NCBI GenBank assembly: GCA_017415515.1
Contig: JAFQGI010000033.1
Location: 30,492 to 94,491 of the forward strand
DNA length: 64,000 nt
Reading direction: 5' to 3'
DNA from: Clostridia bacterium
GTDB taxonomy: Bacteria > Bacillota > Clostridia > Oscillospirales > Acutalibacteraceae
Numbering within the stretch: the first letter of the stretch is position 1; every line of letters starts with the position of its first letter. Below are positions 8,341 through 18,431 of this stretch, one piece after another. The position numbers and the translations under genes are program-made. The notes below the pieces were generated by a model. It did not search any database, was not told the DNA's origin, and was given only the letters and a program-made list of their open reading frames with translations.

Positions 8341-9327
8341 TTACTGATGGTTGTTCTTCAGATAGTCCAGCACCTCATCCACCGTGGTGAAAGCCAACGC
8401 CACGTAGGTATCGGCAGCACCATAGTAGATAGCGATACGACCGGTATCGGCATCCACCAGGCAAGCGCAGGGGAAGCAGACGTTGGGCACGAAACCGGTG
8501 GTCTCGTAATCCTCCTCGGGAGTGATCAGATACTCGCGGCCGCGATAGATGACCTTGGAGGGGTCGTCCAGATCGCACAGCATAGCGCCGAAGGAGTACA
8601 CAAAACCATTACAGGTGTTGATAACACCGTGATAGAACACCAGCCAGCCCTCATCGGTCTCGATGGGAACGTTACCGGCGCCGATCTTGGTGGACTCCCA
8701 CCACACGTTGGTGCCGCGGGCCATCACGTGCTTGTGATTGCCCCAGTAGACCAAGTCGGGAGACTCGGACAGCCAAATGTCACCAAAGGGGGTGTGGCCG
8801 TCATCAGAGGGACGGTTGAACATCAGGTACTTGCCGTTCACCTTACGGGGGAAGGGAACGCCGTTGCGGTTAAAGGGCAGAGTGCAGTTGGGCAGACGGG
8901 TGAAGTTCTTGAAATCGTTGGTCTTGCCCAGACCCAGCACGGGGCCACCCTGCTCGGTGCACCACATAATGTAGTAAGCGTCTTCAATCCAAGTTACACG
9001 AGGATCGTAGTAGTAGAGGGAGGTGAAAGGCTCACCGTTCTCATCGCGCCAGTCGATGGCCTCAGGCTCGATCTCCCAGTTGATGCCATCCTTGGAATGA
9101 CCAACGTGCAGATTGGGGGTGGTGATGGTGGTGTCGGCACGGAACACGCCGATGAACTCATCGCCCCACGGCACAACAGCGCTGTTGAACACACGCTGGC
9201 AATTCTTGGCGGGGTTGCGCTTGATGATGGGGTTCTGGCTGTAACGCCATACCACGTTCTCACAGCCTTCGGGACGGTCCTGCCAAGGGATGTTGGGCAG
9301 CGAGGTACCATTGATAATCTTAGCCAT
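8341..9327 (-). CDS. GH130 family glycoside phosphorylase
   Basis: A 328-aa five-bladed beta-propeller enzyme of family GH130, whose members phosphorolyse beta-1,4-mannosyl linkages (mannosyl-glucose or manno-oligosaccharides) to release mannose 1-phosphate. Family features seen are VFNSAVVPWGDEFIGVFRAD near the N terminus, YYDPRVTWIED (likely catalytic Asp region), NRNGVPFPRKVNGKY, and a C-terminal IAIYYGAADTYVALAF. There is no signal peptide, so it acts in the cytosol on imported oligosaccharides. The ATG at 9327 is preferred (AAAGGAGAA, 7-8 bases); an ATG two codons upstream is too close to that site. It is the last gene of the operon, 42 bases after the permease gene. Exact linkage specificity is not determinable. 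Confidence 0.8.
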   Translation of the reverse strand: MAKIINGTSLPNIPWQDRPEGCENVVWRYSQNPIIKRNPAKNCQRVFNSAVVPWGDEFIGVFRADTTITTPNLHVGHSKDGINWEIEPEAIDWRDENGEPFTSLYYYDPRVTWIEDAYYIMWCTEQGGPVLGLGKTNDFKNFTRLPNCTLPFNRNGVPFPRKVNGKYLMFNRPSDDGHTPFGDIWLSESPDLVYWGNHKHVMARGTNVWWESTKIGAGNVPIETDEGWLVFYHGVINTCNGFVYSFGAMLCDLDDPSKVIYRGREYLITPEEDYETTGFVPNVCFPCACLVDADTGRIAIYYGAADTYVALAFTTVDEVLDYLKNNHQ

Positions 9328-9369
9328 AATCATTTCTCCTTTTTTGTCACGAAATTCTATCCGGCAGCG

Positions 9370-10329
9370 TTAACCAACGATACCGACGCGGTCGATGCTC
9401 TGCACGAATTTGCGTTGCAGGAACATATACATAATCAACATAGGTGCGATAAACAGCAAGCAAGCGGCCATACCGGCTGCACGGGAATCCTTCAACAGGT
9501 CGGTTTTGACATAATCCATCTTAACCGCCAGGGGGGGATTACCCTTGTTGTACATATCCGACAAGTAACTCTCGTTCCAGTGCCAGATGGTAGAGAAGAT
9601 GGTAACCGTCAGGAACACCACACCGGAGGAAGGCAGGATGACCGACACGAAGGTGCGCAGGGGACCGGCGCCATCCACATAGGCCGCCTCTTCCAGCTCG
9701 CGGGGCAAGCCCTCGAAGAACTTGCGGTAAATGAAGATGAACAGACCGGAGCGCACACCGACACCGAACAACGAGGGCAACCAGAAGGTAAGTCCCGTGT
9801 TCAGCAACTGAGGACGGAAGTCCGGCAGATGGAAGGTGTCGATGAAGAATTTGCCGATACCCAGAATGTCAAAATGGGCATAATTCAAATACATGGGGAT
9901 AATCAACATTTGGGTAGGCACGATGATGGTGAGCAAGACCAAGAAGAAGATCAGGTTCTTCTCTTTGAATTCGAAACGGGCAAAGCCGTAAGCGATGACC
10001 GCACACACCATCACCTCGATGAAGGCGCTGACCTCCATCAGCCACAGCGACACAAAACCGGTTTTCAGATAATCCAGTTCCTCGAAGGCCATCTTAAAGT
10101 TGTCCATAGTGATATCCGAGGGGATCCAAACGATGCTGGGGTTGTAGATATCTGCCTTGGGTCGGATCGCGTAGCTGATCATAAAGAACAGCTGGAACAG
10201 CACCACGTAGCTCAGAGCCAGCAGGAAGAAATAACGCACCACGTTGACAACAACGCTGAGAGTACGCTTTTTGTACAGCAACTTACGCTCCGGCGTGAAG
10301 GTATTCGATTTGTTTTTATTCTTAAACAT
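9370..10329 (-). CDS. Carbohydrate ABC transporter permease (MalG/LacG type)
   Basis: A 319-aa inner-membrane permease of the CUT1 sugar transporter family, with about six transmembrane helices. The cytoplasmic EAA loop that docks the ATPase reads ELEEAAYVDGAGPLRTF. It is paired with the permease gene at 10351-11244 (21 bases apart). The ATG at 10329 follows GGAGGTGTAACGAAT. No ATPase gene is present, so the pair probably uses a shared MsmX/UgpC-type ATPase. Confidence 0.85.
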   Translation of the reverse strand: MFKNKNKSNTFTPERKLLYKKRTLSVVVNVVRYFFLLALSYVVLFQLFFMISYAIRPKADIYNPSIVWIPSDITMDNFKMAFEELDYLKTGFVSLWLMEVSAFIEVMVCAVIAYGFARFEFKEKNLIFFLVLLTIIVPTQMLIIPMYLNYAHFDILGIGKFFIDTFHLPDFRPQLLNTGLTFWLPSLFGVGVRSGLFIFIYRKFFEGLPRELEEAAYVDGAGPLRTFVSVILPSSGVVFLTVTIFSTIWHWNESYLSDMYNKGNPPLAVKMDYVKTDLLKDSRAAGMAACLLFIAPMLIMYMFLQRKFVQSIDRVGIVG

Positions 10330-10350
10330 ATTCGTTACACCTCCACTCGA

Positions 10351-11244
10351 TTAATTCGCCCACTTGGCGAAGATCTTCTTCTGAATCAGCAGCACAGCCA
10401 GACCCAGAATGGCGCCGACCAGAGCAAAGTAAACCCACAGCATGGTGGGGCCTTCCCACCACATGTTCTGACGCATGGCGTTGAAGCCGTAGGTCATAAC
10501 CTTGTTGCCGGAATCGGTAAAGATCTCAATGGCGGTAAACACGATAACCAGCAGGGTGGTACCGCTCAGCATGGGGAAGGTGACATACCAGAACTCTTCC
10601 CATTTGTTAGCGCCCTCCACACGGCACACCTCATACAGCTGCTCGGGGATGGATTGCAAACCGGAGATAAACAACACGATCTGCACACCGCAATCCCAGA
10701 ACAGGTCGAAGATCTGGTTGACAAAGCCCAACAGCGTGCTGGACACATTCTCGCTGAGATTCATGCTCATCAGAATGTTCGAGATGTCAATGCCGTTACC
10801 GGAGGAGCTGCCGCTACGCATCGCTTGTGCCGTGGCATCGCCCTGCAAATAGGTCATAACCACACCGGTGGCAATGATAACAGGCAGGAAGAAGATGGAA
10901 CGGAACACAATACGGCCCTTAAACTTCTGGTTCAGCAGGACGCCCACGATCAGGCTCAAGGCCACGATCAGAGGGATGGTGTAAATAAAGGAGGTCAGAG
11001 AGTCAACCAAATTGTCCACATACACGGTATCTTCGTAGAAGAAGTGCCGGATGTTGCTCAAACCAACCCATTTGGTCTCAAAAACGCCCTCGTCAAAGTT
11101 AACGGTAACGTTAGAGAACACAAACACCAGCGATTGTACCAACGGTTGCAGGAAGAACAGAACAAAACCGATCTCCCAGGGAAGAATGAACATACGGCCG
11201 TACATCTGCTTCTTCCGGGTAAAATCCTTCAAAGATTTCTTCAT
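10351..11244 (-). CDS. Carbohydrate ABC transporter permease (MalF type)
   Basis: A 297-aa membrane permease of the CUT1 family. Hydrophobic helices start with FILPWEIGFVLFFLQPLVQ. The EAA motif is EQLYEVCRVEGANKWEEF, slightly degenerate at its first residues. The ATG at 11244 has GGGAGGTGATT upstream; a GTG four codons earlier overlaps that site and is less likely. It lies 17 bases after the DUF5696-like lipoprotein gene. This is the second permease pair of the operon, and it has no solute-binding protein of its own. Confidence 0.85.
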   Translation of the reverse strand: MKKSLKDFTRKKQMYGRMFILPWEIGFVLFFLQPLVQSLVFVFSNVTVNFDEGVFETKWVGLSNIRHFFYEDTVYVDNLVDSLTSFIYTIPLIVALSLIVGVLLNQKFKGRIVFRSIFFLPVIIATGVVMTYLQGDATAQAMRSGSSSGNGIDISNILMSMNLSENVSSTLLGFVNQIFDLFWDCGVQIVLFISGLQSIPEQLYEVCRVEGANKWEEFWYVTFPMLSGTTLLVIVFTAIEIFTDSGNKVMTYGFNAMRQNMWWEGPTMLWVYFALVGAILGLAVLLIQKKIFAKWAN

Positions 11245-11261
11245 TGTTACAATCACCTCCC

Positions 11262-13727
11262 TTAACCTTCAACGTAGTGGAAGCCCATGGAGGGAATCTC
11301 CACGCCTTCCACAGTCATAGCTGCATCGGAGTAGTTGGCGTAAACGACAACGCCGTTCTCAAACTCGGTGATGGTCAGATCGCCGTCAACGGTGTAGTTT
11401 TTGATGGGCTGATTGCCGACCTTCGCCAGCAGATCCGCGCTCTCATTGGCCATTTCGGCAATGCGATCCTTCCAATCCGCATAGCGGCTGGACACAAACG
11501 CAGTGTCCTCATCAAACTGGATGGACTCGTGCAGCGTGTCACACAGGGTGAACTGCAGGGCCATACCGGTGGACACAGCCTGCAAATAGGTCTTCTCGAT
11601 GTTCACCGCCAGATTGATGGAAGACGCGGTCAAGGGCTTGTAGCCCTGGAACACCAAGGTGTAGAAGGGAATATCCTGATTCAGTATGTTGAATCGGGTG
11701 GACTTCATGGGCACCTCGGTCACGTAATCCGCATTCAGCGCCGCATAACCATTGGCGTTGCTTGCGATCACCTTCAGATCCGCATCGGAGCACTGATTCA
11801 GCATGGCAGACACATCGTCGGAGAAGCCATACTTCGCCGCATAGCCCTCGGTGCGGAAATCGGAATAGACCATACTGCTCAAAGAGCCAATGGAGATGGC
11901 ACCCACATTGTGCTTGTTGACGGCGGCGATCGCCTTATCCACCATGGTGGATAACTGACCGCGGGTCAACAAGTACCAGGATAGGCCCTTGTCGTTCTCC
12001 AAGCCCGTATTCATCTGATACGTGCTGATCTTAGCCTTCAAGGTAGAGATGCACATCGCCGTATCCTGGCCAAGCTGCACGCCGTTACCGGCATTCTGGA
12101 ACTGAGCCAGCTCGTAATCCATAGACAGGGTGATGTTATTCTTCTTCGCAAAGGCGATCAAGGCGTCCAGATCGCTCTGCTTGCCGACCTGAGCAGACAG
12201 CTTAAAGCCGCCGCCTACCTCGGTGTGAGCCAAACCGCCTTGGCCAAAGCCTTCCAGCGAAACCAGCATCTCTCGGTCCCCCACCAGCTTTTTCAGTTCC
12301 TCGACAATGTCCTGTGCCTGTGCCAGCGTGGTGACAGACACGTCAGACTGATAGGGAACGCCGAACAGGGACTCGGTGATCTGGGTGGCACCCAGCACAT
12401 TCACCGACAAAGCCGGAGCAGACTGAATCGTATTCTTCAGATAGCCACGCTCCTGCAAATACTGGCGATAGCGCTTAGCCATACCGATGTAGGTGGTATC
12501 CTCACCGTTGGCCTCGCTCATGGGAATGTAACGCACCGCCAAATTCTTGGCGGAGGTCACGGTGTCACTGTAACGGGTACCGGTGGACTTCTGAGCACCT
12601 TGAGAGTTGTAAACCACCTTCTCCTTGGAGCGGATGCAGAAGGAAGCATACGCGCAAGAGAACTGGTTGACCATCTCATCCTCGCCACCGGTTTTGGCAT
12701 ACACCATGGCGCAATCGGCGCCCTCTTCGATGATGCCCAGCATACCGATCTTTTGACGACCGCTATCGCTCGCATCGCCGTTGAAGTCGTCCCCCTCGTC
12801 ACGGGTGGTCACGGTGGTGGCGCCGAACACAGGCAGGTAGATCTGGCTCTGAATGCGGCTCTGCAAGGTGACGGGTTCCATCTGGTCCTCGCCGTACACG
12901 CACTCGTAATACTCTTTCACCGTGCCGCTGCGCTTCGCATGGATCAAAGCGCCGCCGCCGGAGGGAACCATCAAATACGAATCCGTCGGCACCTCTTCTC
13001 CTGCTTCGTCAATGACTGTGCAGTCATTGACGGCAGAAACAAAATAGGGAGCCAGTTTGATCTCATAGATCTTATTTTCGCTCTCCTGCAGCCGATCCAT
13101 GGGCACGCGGACGATCATGCCGTCGGTGGTCAGCAAATACTCCACCGGAACGGCGATTTTCGCCTCGGGGAAGGAATAGGTAGCACGGAAGCCGTTTTCG
13201 ATCTGTTCCACGGAATACACTTTCTTGTTGGATTCCTCTTCAGCCGTCTTCAGCTCTTCCAAAGCCTTGTTCAGCTCTTCTTCGGCTTTTTTCTTAGCTT
13301 CGTCGCCAACGGCCTCTTCTAACTGCTTTTGTGCCGTTTCGACCTTGCTCTGTGCAGTCTTGATCTTGGAACCATAATAGTCGACGCAATCCGTCAAGCC
13401 ATCCAAGGTGGACAAATTCTGTGCGTTGGGCTTGAAATAGTCCACAATCAATGGCGTACAGGTTTCACGTTCTTCTTTCCATTCGGGGGTGCTGTAAAAT
13501 TCATTGCCGCTCTCCGTGTCTTTCAACACAAAGCGCTCATTTTCCTTCACCCAGGTCAGCTCATACTTGGAGCCTTCCATCTTAACTGTTGCCGTCTCGC
13601 AGAGAACGCCGCTGCTTTCGGTATAGGAAGCGAGCACCTTTTCGGTCTTCTTCCCGCAACCGGTCACCAGCATCGGCAATAAGAGCAGCACAGCTAAGCA
13701 CAGACAAGTTATTCTTCTTTTTGTCAT
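11262..13727 (-). CDS. DUF5696-like lipoprotein of a sugar-uptake operon
   Basis: An 821-aa exported lipoprotein. The signal peptide ends in the lipobox LVTGC (C24). Charged heptad-like sequence around residues 115-170 (AQSKVETAQKQLEEAV...) predicts a coiled coil. The C-terminal half has glycosidase-like beta/alpha repeats; I think it belongs to the DUF5696 family, which is seen beside CUT1 transporters in Firmicutes, but I recognise this from memory of the family, not from a catalytic motif. A surface role in glycan capture or hydrolysis is plausible. It lies 25 bases after the YIP1-like gene and 17 before a permease gene. Confidence 0.6.
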   Translation of the reverse strand: MTKRRITCLCLAVLLLLPMLVTGCGKKTEKVLASYTESSGVLCETATVKMEGSKYELTWVKENERFVLKDTESGNEFYSTPEWKEERETCTPLIVDYFKPNAQNLSTLDGLTDCVDYYGSKIKTAQSKVETAQKQLEEAVGDEAKKKAEEELNKALEELKTAEEESNKKVYSVEQIENGFRATYSFPEAKIAVPVEYLLTTDGMIVRVPMDRLQESENKIYEIKLAPYFVSAVNDCTVIDEAGEEVPTDSYLMVPSGGGALIHAKRSGTVKEYYECVYGEDQMEPVTLQSRIQSQIYLPVFGATTVTTRDEGDDFNGDASDSGRQKIGMLGIIEEGADCAMVYAKTGGEDEMVNQFSCAYASFCIRSKEKVVYNSQGAQKSTGTRYSDTVTSAKNLAVRYIPMSEANGEDTTYIGMAKRYRQYLQERGYLKNTIQSAPALSVNVLGATQITESLFGVPYQSDVSVTTLAQAQDIVEELKKLVGDREMLVSLEGFGQGGLAHTEVGGGFKLSAQVGKQSDLDALIAFAKKNNITLSMDYELAQFQNAGNGVQLGQDTAMCISTLKAKISTYQMNTGLENDKGLSWYLLTRGQLSTMVDKAIAAVNKHNVGAISIGSLSSMVYSDFRTEGYAAKYGFSDDVSAMLNQCSDADLKVIASNANGYAALNADYVTEVPMKSTRFNILNQDIPFYTLVFQGYKPLTASSINLAVNIEKTYLQAVSTGMALQFTLCDTLHESIQFDEDTAFVSSRYADWKDRIAEMANESADLLAKVGNQPIKNYTVDGDLTITEFENGVVVYANYSDAAMTVEGVEIPSMGFHYVEG

Positions 13728-13752
13728 GTCACTCTTCCTTTCTGCCGACGGC

Positions 13753-16542
13753 TTATCTCAAACGAATTTCGTTGACGATACCCACGATGAACACGATGAA
13801 CTGCTGAGACAACAGAACCACCGAGCACAGCACGAAGGCAGCCAACACCATACACAACACAGTCACGATCGCCATGCCCATGGCCTTGAAGAAGGAATAC
13901 TCGTGAACCACCGTCATACCGATGAGCAGCAACAACACCATATAAATCGTCAAAATCGTGCTGATAATGCCGAAAGAGTTGGTGCTGGTCGCGGGGATCA
14001 CGTGAGAACCGACCGTGAAAATAACGGAATAAATAATCATGGGGGTCATGCTGTAAGCGGACATGGCAAACACTTCTTTGAGCGAGCCCTTACCGTCATT
14101 CAGCATACAAATACCCCAGTTGGTGATCACCCACAGCAGCAGGAGACCAACCGATCCGATCAGAGTAAACAGTGCGTTGTAATTGGCCTTATCCACAATG
14201 ACGTACATAAAGCCGCCATACAGATCCTGAGAAACTCTGGCCAAATAGAACACCACAACAAAGATGCACGCCAACCCCACAGAAAGGAACTTCTGCGTCT
14301 TCATGGCCTGGAAGGCCTGGAAGGGATGGAAGGGCACCGACAGAGCGGTACGCAGGTTGTCGTTCTTAATGTGGAAGATCTTGCGCTTCTTGGAAATGAC
14401 CAACAGTGCGGCAATGCCGCCAACCGCCACCAGGCAGAGGAGGAAGAGCCACCAGAAGTTTTTGGACAGCCACTCCTTCTGAACCTCGGTGAAGGCCAAG
14501 GAGTAGGTCTGCTGGTCATGGCCCATCTCGGCATAATACATGGCCTTGTCGTAATTACCCAGAGCCAGATGTGCCTTAGCCAAGCCCTCGTATGCACGCT
14601 GGTTGTTGGCATCCAGCTGCAACACCTGCTCCCAAAGGGGCATAGCCTCCTGATACTCGCCGTTGATGGTGAGATAATCCGCGTCCTTATACATTTTGCC
14701 GTACGCGGTCAGCTCGAACACAGTGACGTTACCGGTACCGGAGTCCACCACAAACAGCTTGTCATCGCTGACGGTGAGGGCGCAAGGCGTGTGGAAGGTA
14801 CCCACCTGGTCACCGGCGCCATCCTTACTCAGGGAGAAGCCGCACAGCATACGGCACTCCTCGTCATATACGTAAATACGACCACGATTGGAGTCAGCCG
14901 CGTAGATGAAGCCGCGGGGATCCACCGCCAAGCTGTTCAGGTTGGCGCTGATAACGAAGGATTCACCTTTCGCATAATACTGCTTGGGCTGCTCCACGAA
15001 GTTGATGTTATCACCGGTCTGGGTGATAAAGCCGGATTTGTAATTCAAGGTCTGGATGCCGCTGAGGCCCAAACGCTTGATCTGGCCCAAATTGTTCTTG
15101 GGGTCGGACAGCGTATAGAGCATGCCCTCGCCGTCGATGGCCACGTCCAGAATGTCGGTAGAATACTCCTTGCGGGAATTCTCGCTCTTTTCGTTGGTCA
15201 TAAACAGGCCGGTGATCCAACCCTTCAGGTTTTCCAGCACGGTGGTAGAAGCCTTATACGCACCGTGGAAGCCTTTGAAATTATACTGGTCATCGTACAC
15301 CAGCATACCGTAGTAGCAGGAGTTACAGACCACGTACATATATCCCTTGGTGTCCTTCACCACTCTCTTGGGGGTGAAATCCAACTCTTCGGGAATTTCG
15401 GGATACTTGGAAATGTCGGGCTTTTCAATGATGCGTTTGAGCAGACCGTCCTCATCCAGAATCAGAATGCGACGATTGACGGTGTCGGCAATGATCATTT
15501 CTAAGGTTTGGTTGCCGTTCTCGTCTTCCACATTGCCCACATGCAGACCTTCCGCCTTAGCATAGAACAAGGCGTTAGCCAGCTGCATACAACTCATTCC
15601 GGTGTTGCCGGTGGGAATGTTGTTTTCATCCATATTCTGGGGATATTTTTCTTGGCCGCTCAAGCTGGCGCCCAAATTGGCCTGCCAGCCATCCAACCCA
15701 TTATCGAAGTGGCGGTTGCCCATCAGCTCGTCGCCGACGACCTCACCGTTCTCCATCTTTTTGAGGGAAAGCGCGTCCACACAATAGCCGGCAATCTCAG
15801 CGGAAACAGCAGCAAACTGCACGTTCACGTCGGTAGCATCACCGGTATTGAAGGTGATCACGTGAGTGACCCAACCGTTGTCGATGGAGTTATCGTAGTT
15901 GTGGTTGAAATAGTAGACACCTTCCACCGGCGCCTCGTGCGGATACGCGTTGGAAGAGCCCCACGCATCGTAGGCGGGGATCAACTGATCGCCGTTCCAC
16001 AAGCTCAGGCTAAACACGCTGTCGGTGTTGGGCGAGCTCACCTCACCATTGCGCAAGGTGTACCAAGTAAACTGATAATCGGTGTTGGGCTCCAGCTTCA
16101 CGGTGCGCTGGGCGGCAATGCCATACTCATCGCCGATCAAGGGCACACTGCGAATCACACGCTCCAACTGCAGAGTGTCTGTACTCACCACAAAGATACG
16201 GCTGTTGCCGCTATCCAAGATATACAGCTCTTTCTGATCCGGCGACAAGGTGGCGTGTTTCAGATCCATCGTGATCTTCTCTTCATCGCCAAAGCCAAAC
16301 TCGCCGTTTAGACGCAACTGATACAGATCCAGCGAATCGGTGCTGATCTGCTCGGTGGCCTCATACATAGCACGCATGGGAACAGCCACATTACGGCTGG
16401 GGCCTTCCCAATAAGTATAGGAATAATACGGAACGTCGTCCAGGTCCGCGGCCAGCACCGTGCCGCTGCACAGCAGCCACAGCGCCATCACCAACGCACC
16501 CACACGCAGCCACATCTTGGCTGACTTCTTGTGTCGTATCAT
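13753..16542 (-). CDS. Exported NHL/beta-propeller, TPR and YIP1-like membrane protein
   Basis: A 929-aa protein with a signal peptide (ALWLLCSGTVLAA). Extracellular NHL-type propeller repeats come next (ELYILDSGNSRIFVV, RRILILDEDGL, GFIYAADSNRGRIYVYDEE). An embedded CBM-like insert lies around residues 145-300. A TPR-like segment near 620-670 (WEQVLQLDANNQRAYEGLAKAHLALG is its core region) precedes a C-terminal multi-helix membrane domain resembling Yip1. This architecture recurs beside DUF5696-like lipoproteins and CUT1 permeases. It may be a membrane-anchored accessory of the transporter. It lies 44 bases after the upstream permease gene. The biochemical role is unknown. Confidence 0.6.
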   Translation of the reverse strand: MIRHKKSAKMWLRVGALVMALWLLCSGTVLAADLDDVPYYSYTYWEGPSRNVAVPMRAMYEATEQISTDSLDLYQLRLNGEFGFGDEEKITMDLKHATLSPDQKELYILDSGNSRIFVVSTDTLQLERVIRSVPLIGDEYGIAAQRTVKLEPNTDYQFTWYTLRNGEVSSPNTDSVFSLSLWNGDQLIPAYDAWGSSNAYPHEAPVEGVYYFNHNYDNSIDNGWVTHVITFNTGDATDVNVQFAAVSAEIAGYCVDALSLKKMENGEVVGDELMGNRHFDNGLDGWQANLGASLSGQEKYPQNMDENNIPTGNTGMSCMQLANALFYAKAEGLHVGNVEDENGNQTLEMIIADTVNRRILILDEDGLLKRIIEKPDISKYPEIPEELDFTPKRVVKDTKGYMYVVCNSCYYGMLVYDDQYNFKGFHGAYKASTTVLENLKGWITGLFMTNEKSENSRKEYSTDILDVAIDGEGMLYTLSDPKNNLGQIKRLGLSGIQTLNYKSGFITQTGDNINFVEQPKQYYAKGESFVISANLNSLAVDPRGFIYAADSNRGRIYVYDEECRMLCGFSLSKDGAGDQVGTFHTPCALTVSDDKLFVVDSGTGNVTVFELTAYGKMYKDADYLTINGEYQEAMPLWEQVLQLDANNQRAYEGLAKAHLALGNYDKAMYYAEMGHDQQTYSLAFTEVQKEWLSKNFWWLFLLCLVAVGGIAALLVISKKRKIFHIKNDNLRTALSVPFHPFQAFQAMKTQKFLSVGLACIFVVVFYLARVSQDLYGGFMYVIVDKANYNALFTLIGSVGLLLLWVITNWGICMLNDGKGSLKEVFAMSAYSMTPMIIYSVIFTVGSHVIPATSTNSFGIISTILTIYMVLLLLIGMTVVHEYSFFKAMGMAIVTVLCMVLAAFVLCSVVLLSQQFIVFIVGIVNEIRLR

Positions 16543-16586
16543 CCTGCGGTCCCCCTTTCTTTATTTGCACAATTCTTATTCATACA

Positions 16587-17483
16587 TTAATCCTTCATAC
16601 CCGCCGAGCTCATGGTTTCCATAACGTTGGACTGGGAAACCAGATATACGAGGATCGGGGGAATCATCAGAATCACCGTGGCGGCCATCACGCTACCGGA
16701 ACGGGCAATACCGCTGGCGGCGATCTGGTTCATAGCCACAGGCAAGGTCTTCAGGTTTTCGCTGAAGATGGTGCCGCTGGGCTGGATGGCCCAAGCGTCA
16801 CGGAAAGCAAACAAAGACAGGGTCAGCCACGCAGGCTTCACCAGAGGCATCACCAAGGTCCAGAAGATGCGGTAGTATCCCGCACCATCCAGCAGAGCAG
16901 CCTCCATCAAAGCCTTGGGCACACTGACGTCCATATACTGCTTCATCAAGAAGACACCGGTGGTGGACTGCAAAGCGGGCAGAATATATACCCAATACGT
17001 ATCGATAATGCCCAGCTTGGAGAAGATCAGGTACTGGGGAATACCCAGCGTGTAGCCGTTAAACAACAGAGCCACCTGAACAGCCCAAAACACGGTAGAA
17101 ATAAACTTATGTTTACAGTTGGAAAGGGTGAAGGCGGCCATACCGGCCACGATCACGTGACCCACGGTGATCGCCACGGAGATGAAGATGCTGTTGAAAG
17201 CATAGCGGGAGAAAGGCACCTGCAGATTATCCAACAGACTGGGCAACACCGTGTAGTTATACAGCGTGGGACGGGTTACGAAGAACTTAGGCGGGAACGC
17301 CAACAACTCATCCAAAGGCTTGAAGGAGGTGACGACAGAGTAAATCAACGGCAACACCATAAACAAGCCGAACACCAACAGAATGGTAACAAACATAAAG
17401 TTGGCTGCTTTGGATCGGGTGAAGCGTTTGTACTGCTTTTTCTTATGAGCAACGAGTTTTACCTTTTTCTGTTTCTCTTTCAT
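16587..17483 (-). CDS. Carbohydrate ABC transporter permease (MalG type)
   Basis: A 298-aa membrane protein with a long basic N terminus (MKEKQKKVKLVAHKKKQYKR) and about six helices. The EAA loop ALMEAALLDGAGYYRIF is canonical. It partners with the permease at 17499-18431, 15 bases upstream, and follows the solute-binding protein gene. This is the first transporter module of the operon. Confidence 0.85.
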   Translation of the reverse strand: MKEKQKKVKLVAHKKKQYKRFTRSKAANFMFVTILLVFGLFMVLPLIYSVVTSFKPLDELLAFPPKFFVTRPTLYNYTVLPSLLDNLQVPFSRYAFNSIFISVAITVGHVIVAGMAAFTLSNCKHKFISTVFWAVQVALLFNGYTLGIPQYLIFSKLGIIDTYWVYILPALQSTTGVFLMKQYMDVSVPKALMEAALLDGAGYYRIFWTLVMPLVKPAWLTLSLFAFRDAWAIQPSGTIFSENLKTLPVAMNQIAASGIARSGSVMAATVILMIPPILVYLVSQSNVMETMSSAGMKD

Positions 17484-17498
17484 ACAACGCTCACCCCC

Positions 17499-18431
17499 TT
17501 AATCCTTCGTGATCAGCAATCGGCCAAGGACCAGACGCACAATCATCATCAGTGCGAACAGGAACACGGACAAGGCCGACGCGTAACCCATATCGAAACG
17601 AACCGTACCCACGTCGGTGATGTGAGTCAGGATGGTTTCGGTGGAGTGGTTGACGCTGGGGAAACCGGTCAGGGTGGTAGCCACCGCGCTGATGGAGAAG
17701 GTGGACTGCACCTGCATAACCGCAGAGAACAGCAGAATGCTCTTCATCGAGGGGACGGTGATGTACCACAGCTCAGCCCAACGGTTGCGAATGCCGTCGA
17801 TGGCACCCGCCTCGTACATCGCCTCGTCCACGTTGTTCAGACCGGCGATGTTGGCCAAGAAGGAAATACCCATACTCATCCACAACTGCACGATCATAAC
17901 GATGGTGAAGGCGTAGTTGGGATCGCGGAACCACACGATGGGATCGGTAATGATACCCATGGAAATCAACAAACTGTTGACATAACCGTAGCTATCACCG
18001 GAGAACATGATCTGCCAGATGAAATAGCCGTTACCCACCAGAGCGGGGGAATAGAACAGGAACGACAGCAAACTACGAGTCTTGGGGCCGAACTCGTTGA
18101 TCATCCAAGCCAACAGGAAGGCCAACGCAAAGCTGATGGGGCCGGTGACCAACGCAAATTTCAGCGTATTACCCACGGCGGGACCAAACTCATAGTCGTT
18201 GACGAACATTTTGAGGTAGTTGCCCAAGCCCACCCACTGGGGGGTGTTCACCACGTCGTAGTCGAAGAAGCTGAGCACCACGGAAGCGCCGATGGGAATC
18301 AAGGTGAAAACAACGAACAACAGCAAGAACGGGAGCAGCATCACCACAAAGGGGGCACGCAGCGCATCCTGAGCAAAGCTGATTCTTTTCTTGCCAAAGG
18401 TTTTAGCTCTTTCTGCCTGTAACGTACTCAT
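17499..18431 (-). CDS. Carbohydrate ABC transporter permease (MalF type)
   Basis: A 310-aa CUT1 permease. Helices begin at FVVMLLPFLLLFVVFTLIP, and the EAA motif is EAMYEAGAIDGIRNRWAEL. Its ATG shares one base with the TAA stop of the solute-binding protein gene (TAATG arrangement at 18429-18433), so translation is probably coupled. Confidence 0.85.
   Translation of the reverse strand: MSTLQAERAKTFGKKRISFAQDALRAPFVVMLLPFLLLFVVFTLIPIGASVVLSFFDYDVVNTPQWVGLGNYLKMFVNDYEFGPAVGNTLKFALVTGPISFALAFLLAWMINEFGPKTRSLLSFLFYSPALVGNGYFIWQIMFSGDSYGYVNSLLISMGIITDPIVWFRDPNYAFTIVMIVQLWMSMGISFLANIAGLNNVDEAMYEAGAIDGIRNRWAELWYITVPSMKSILLFSAVMQVQSTFSISAVATTLTGFPSVNHSTETILTHITDVGTVRFDMGYASALSVFLFALMMIVRLVLGRLLITKD

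Noticed and set aside
8335-11265. A 976-codon plus-strand frame opposite the GH130 and permease genes
   Set aside because: His/Gln-rich nonsense composition with no start signal; the minus strand encodes clear permeases with EAA motifs.
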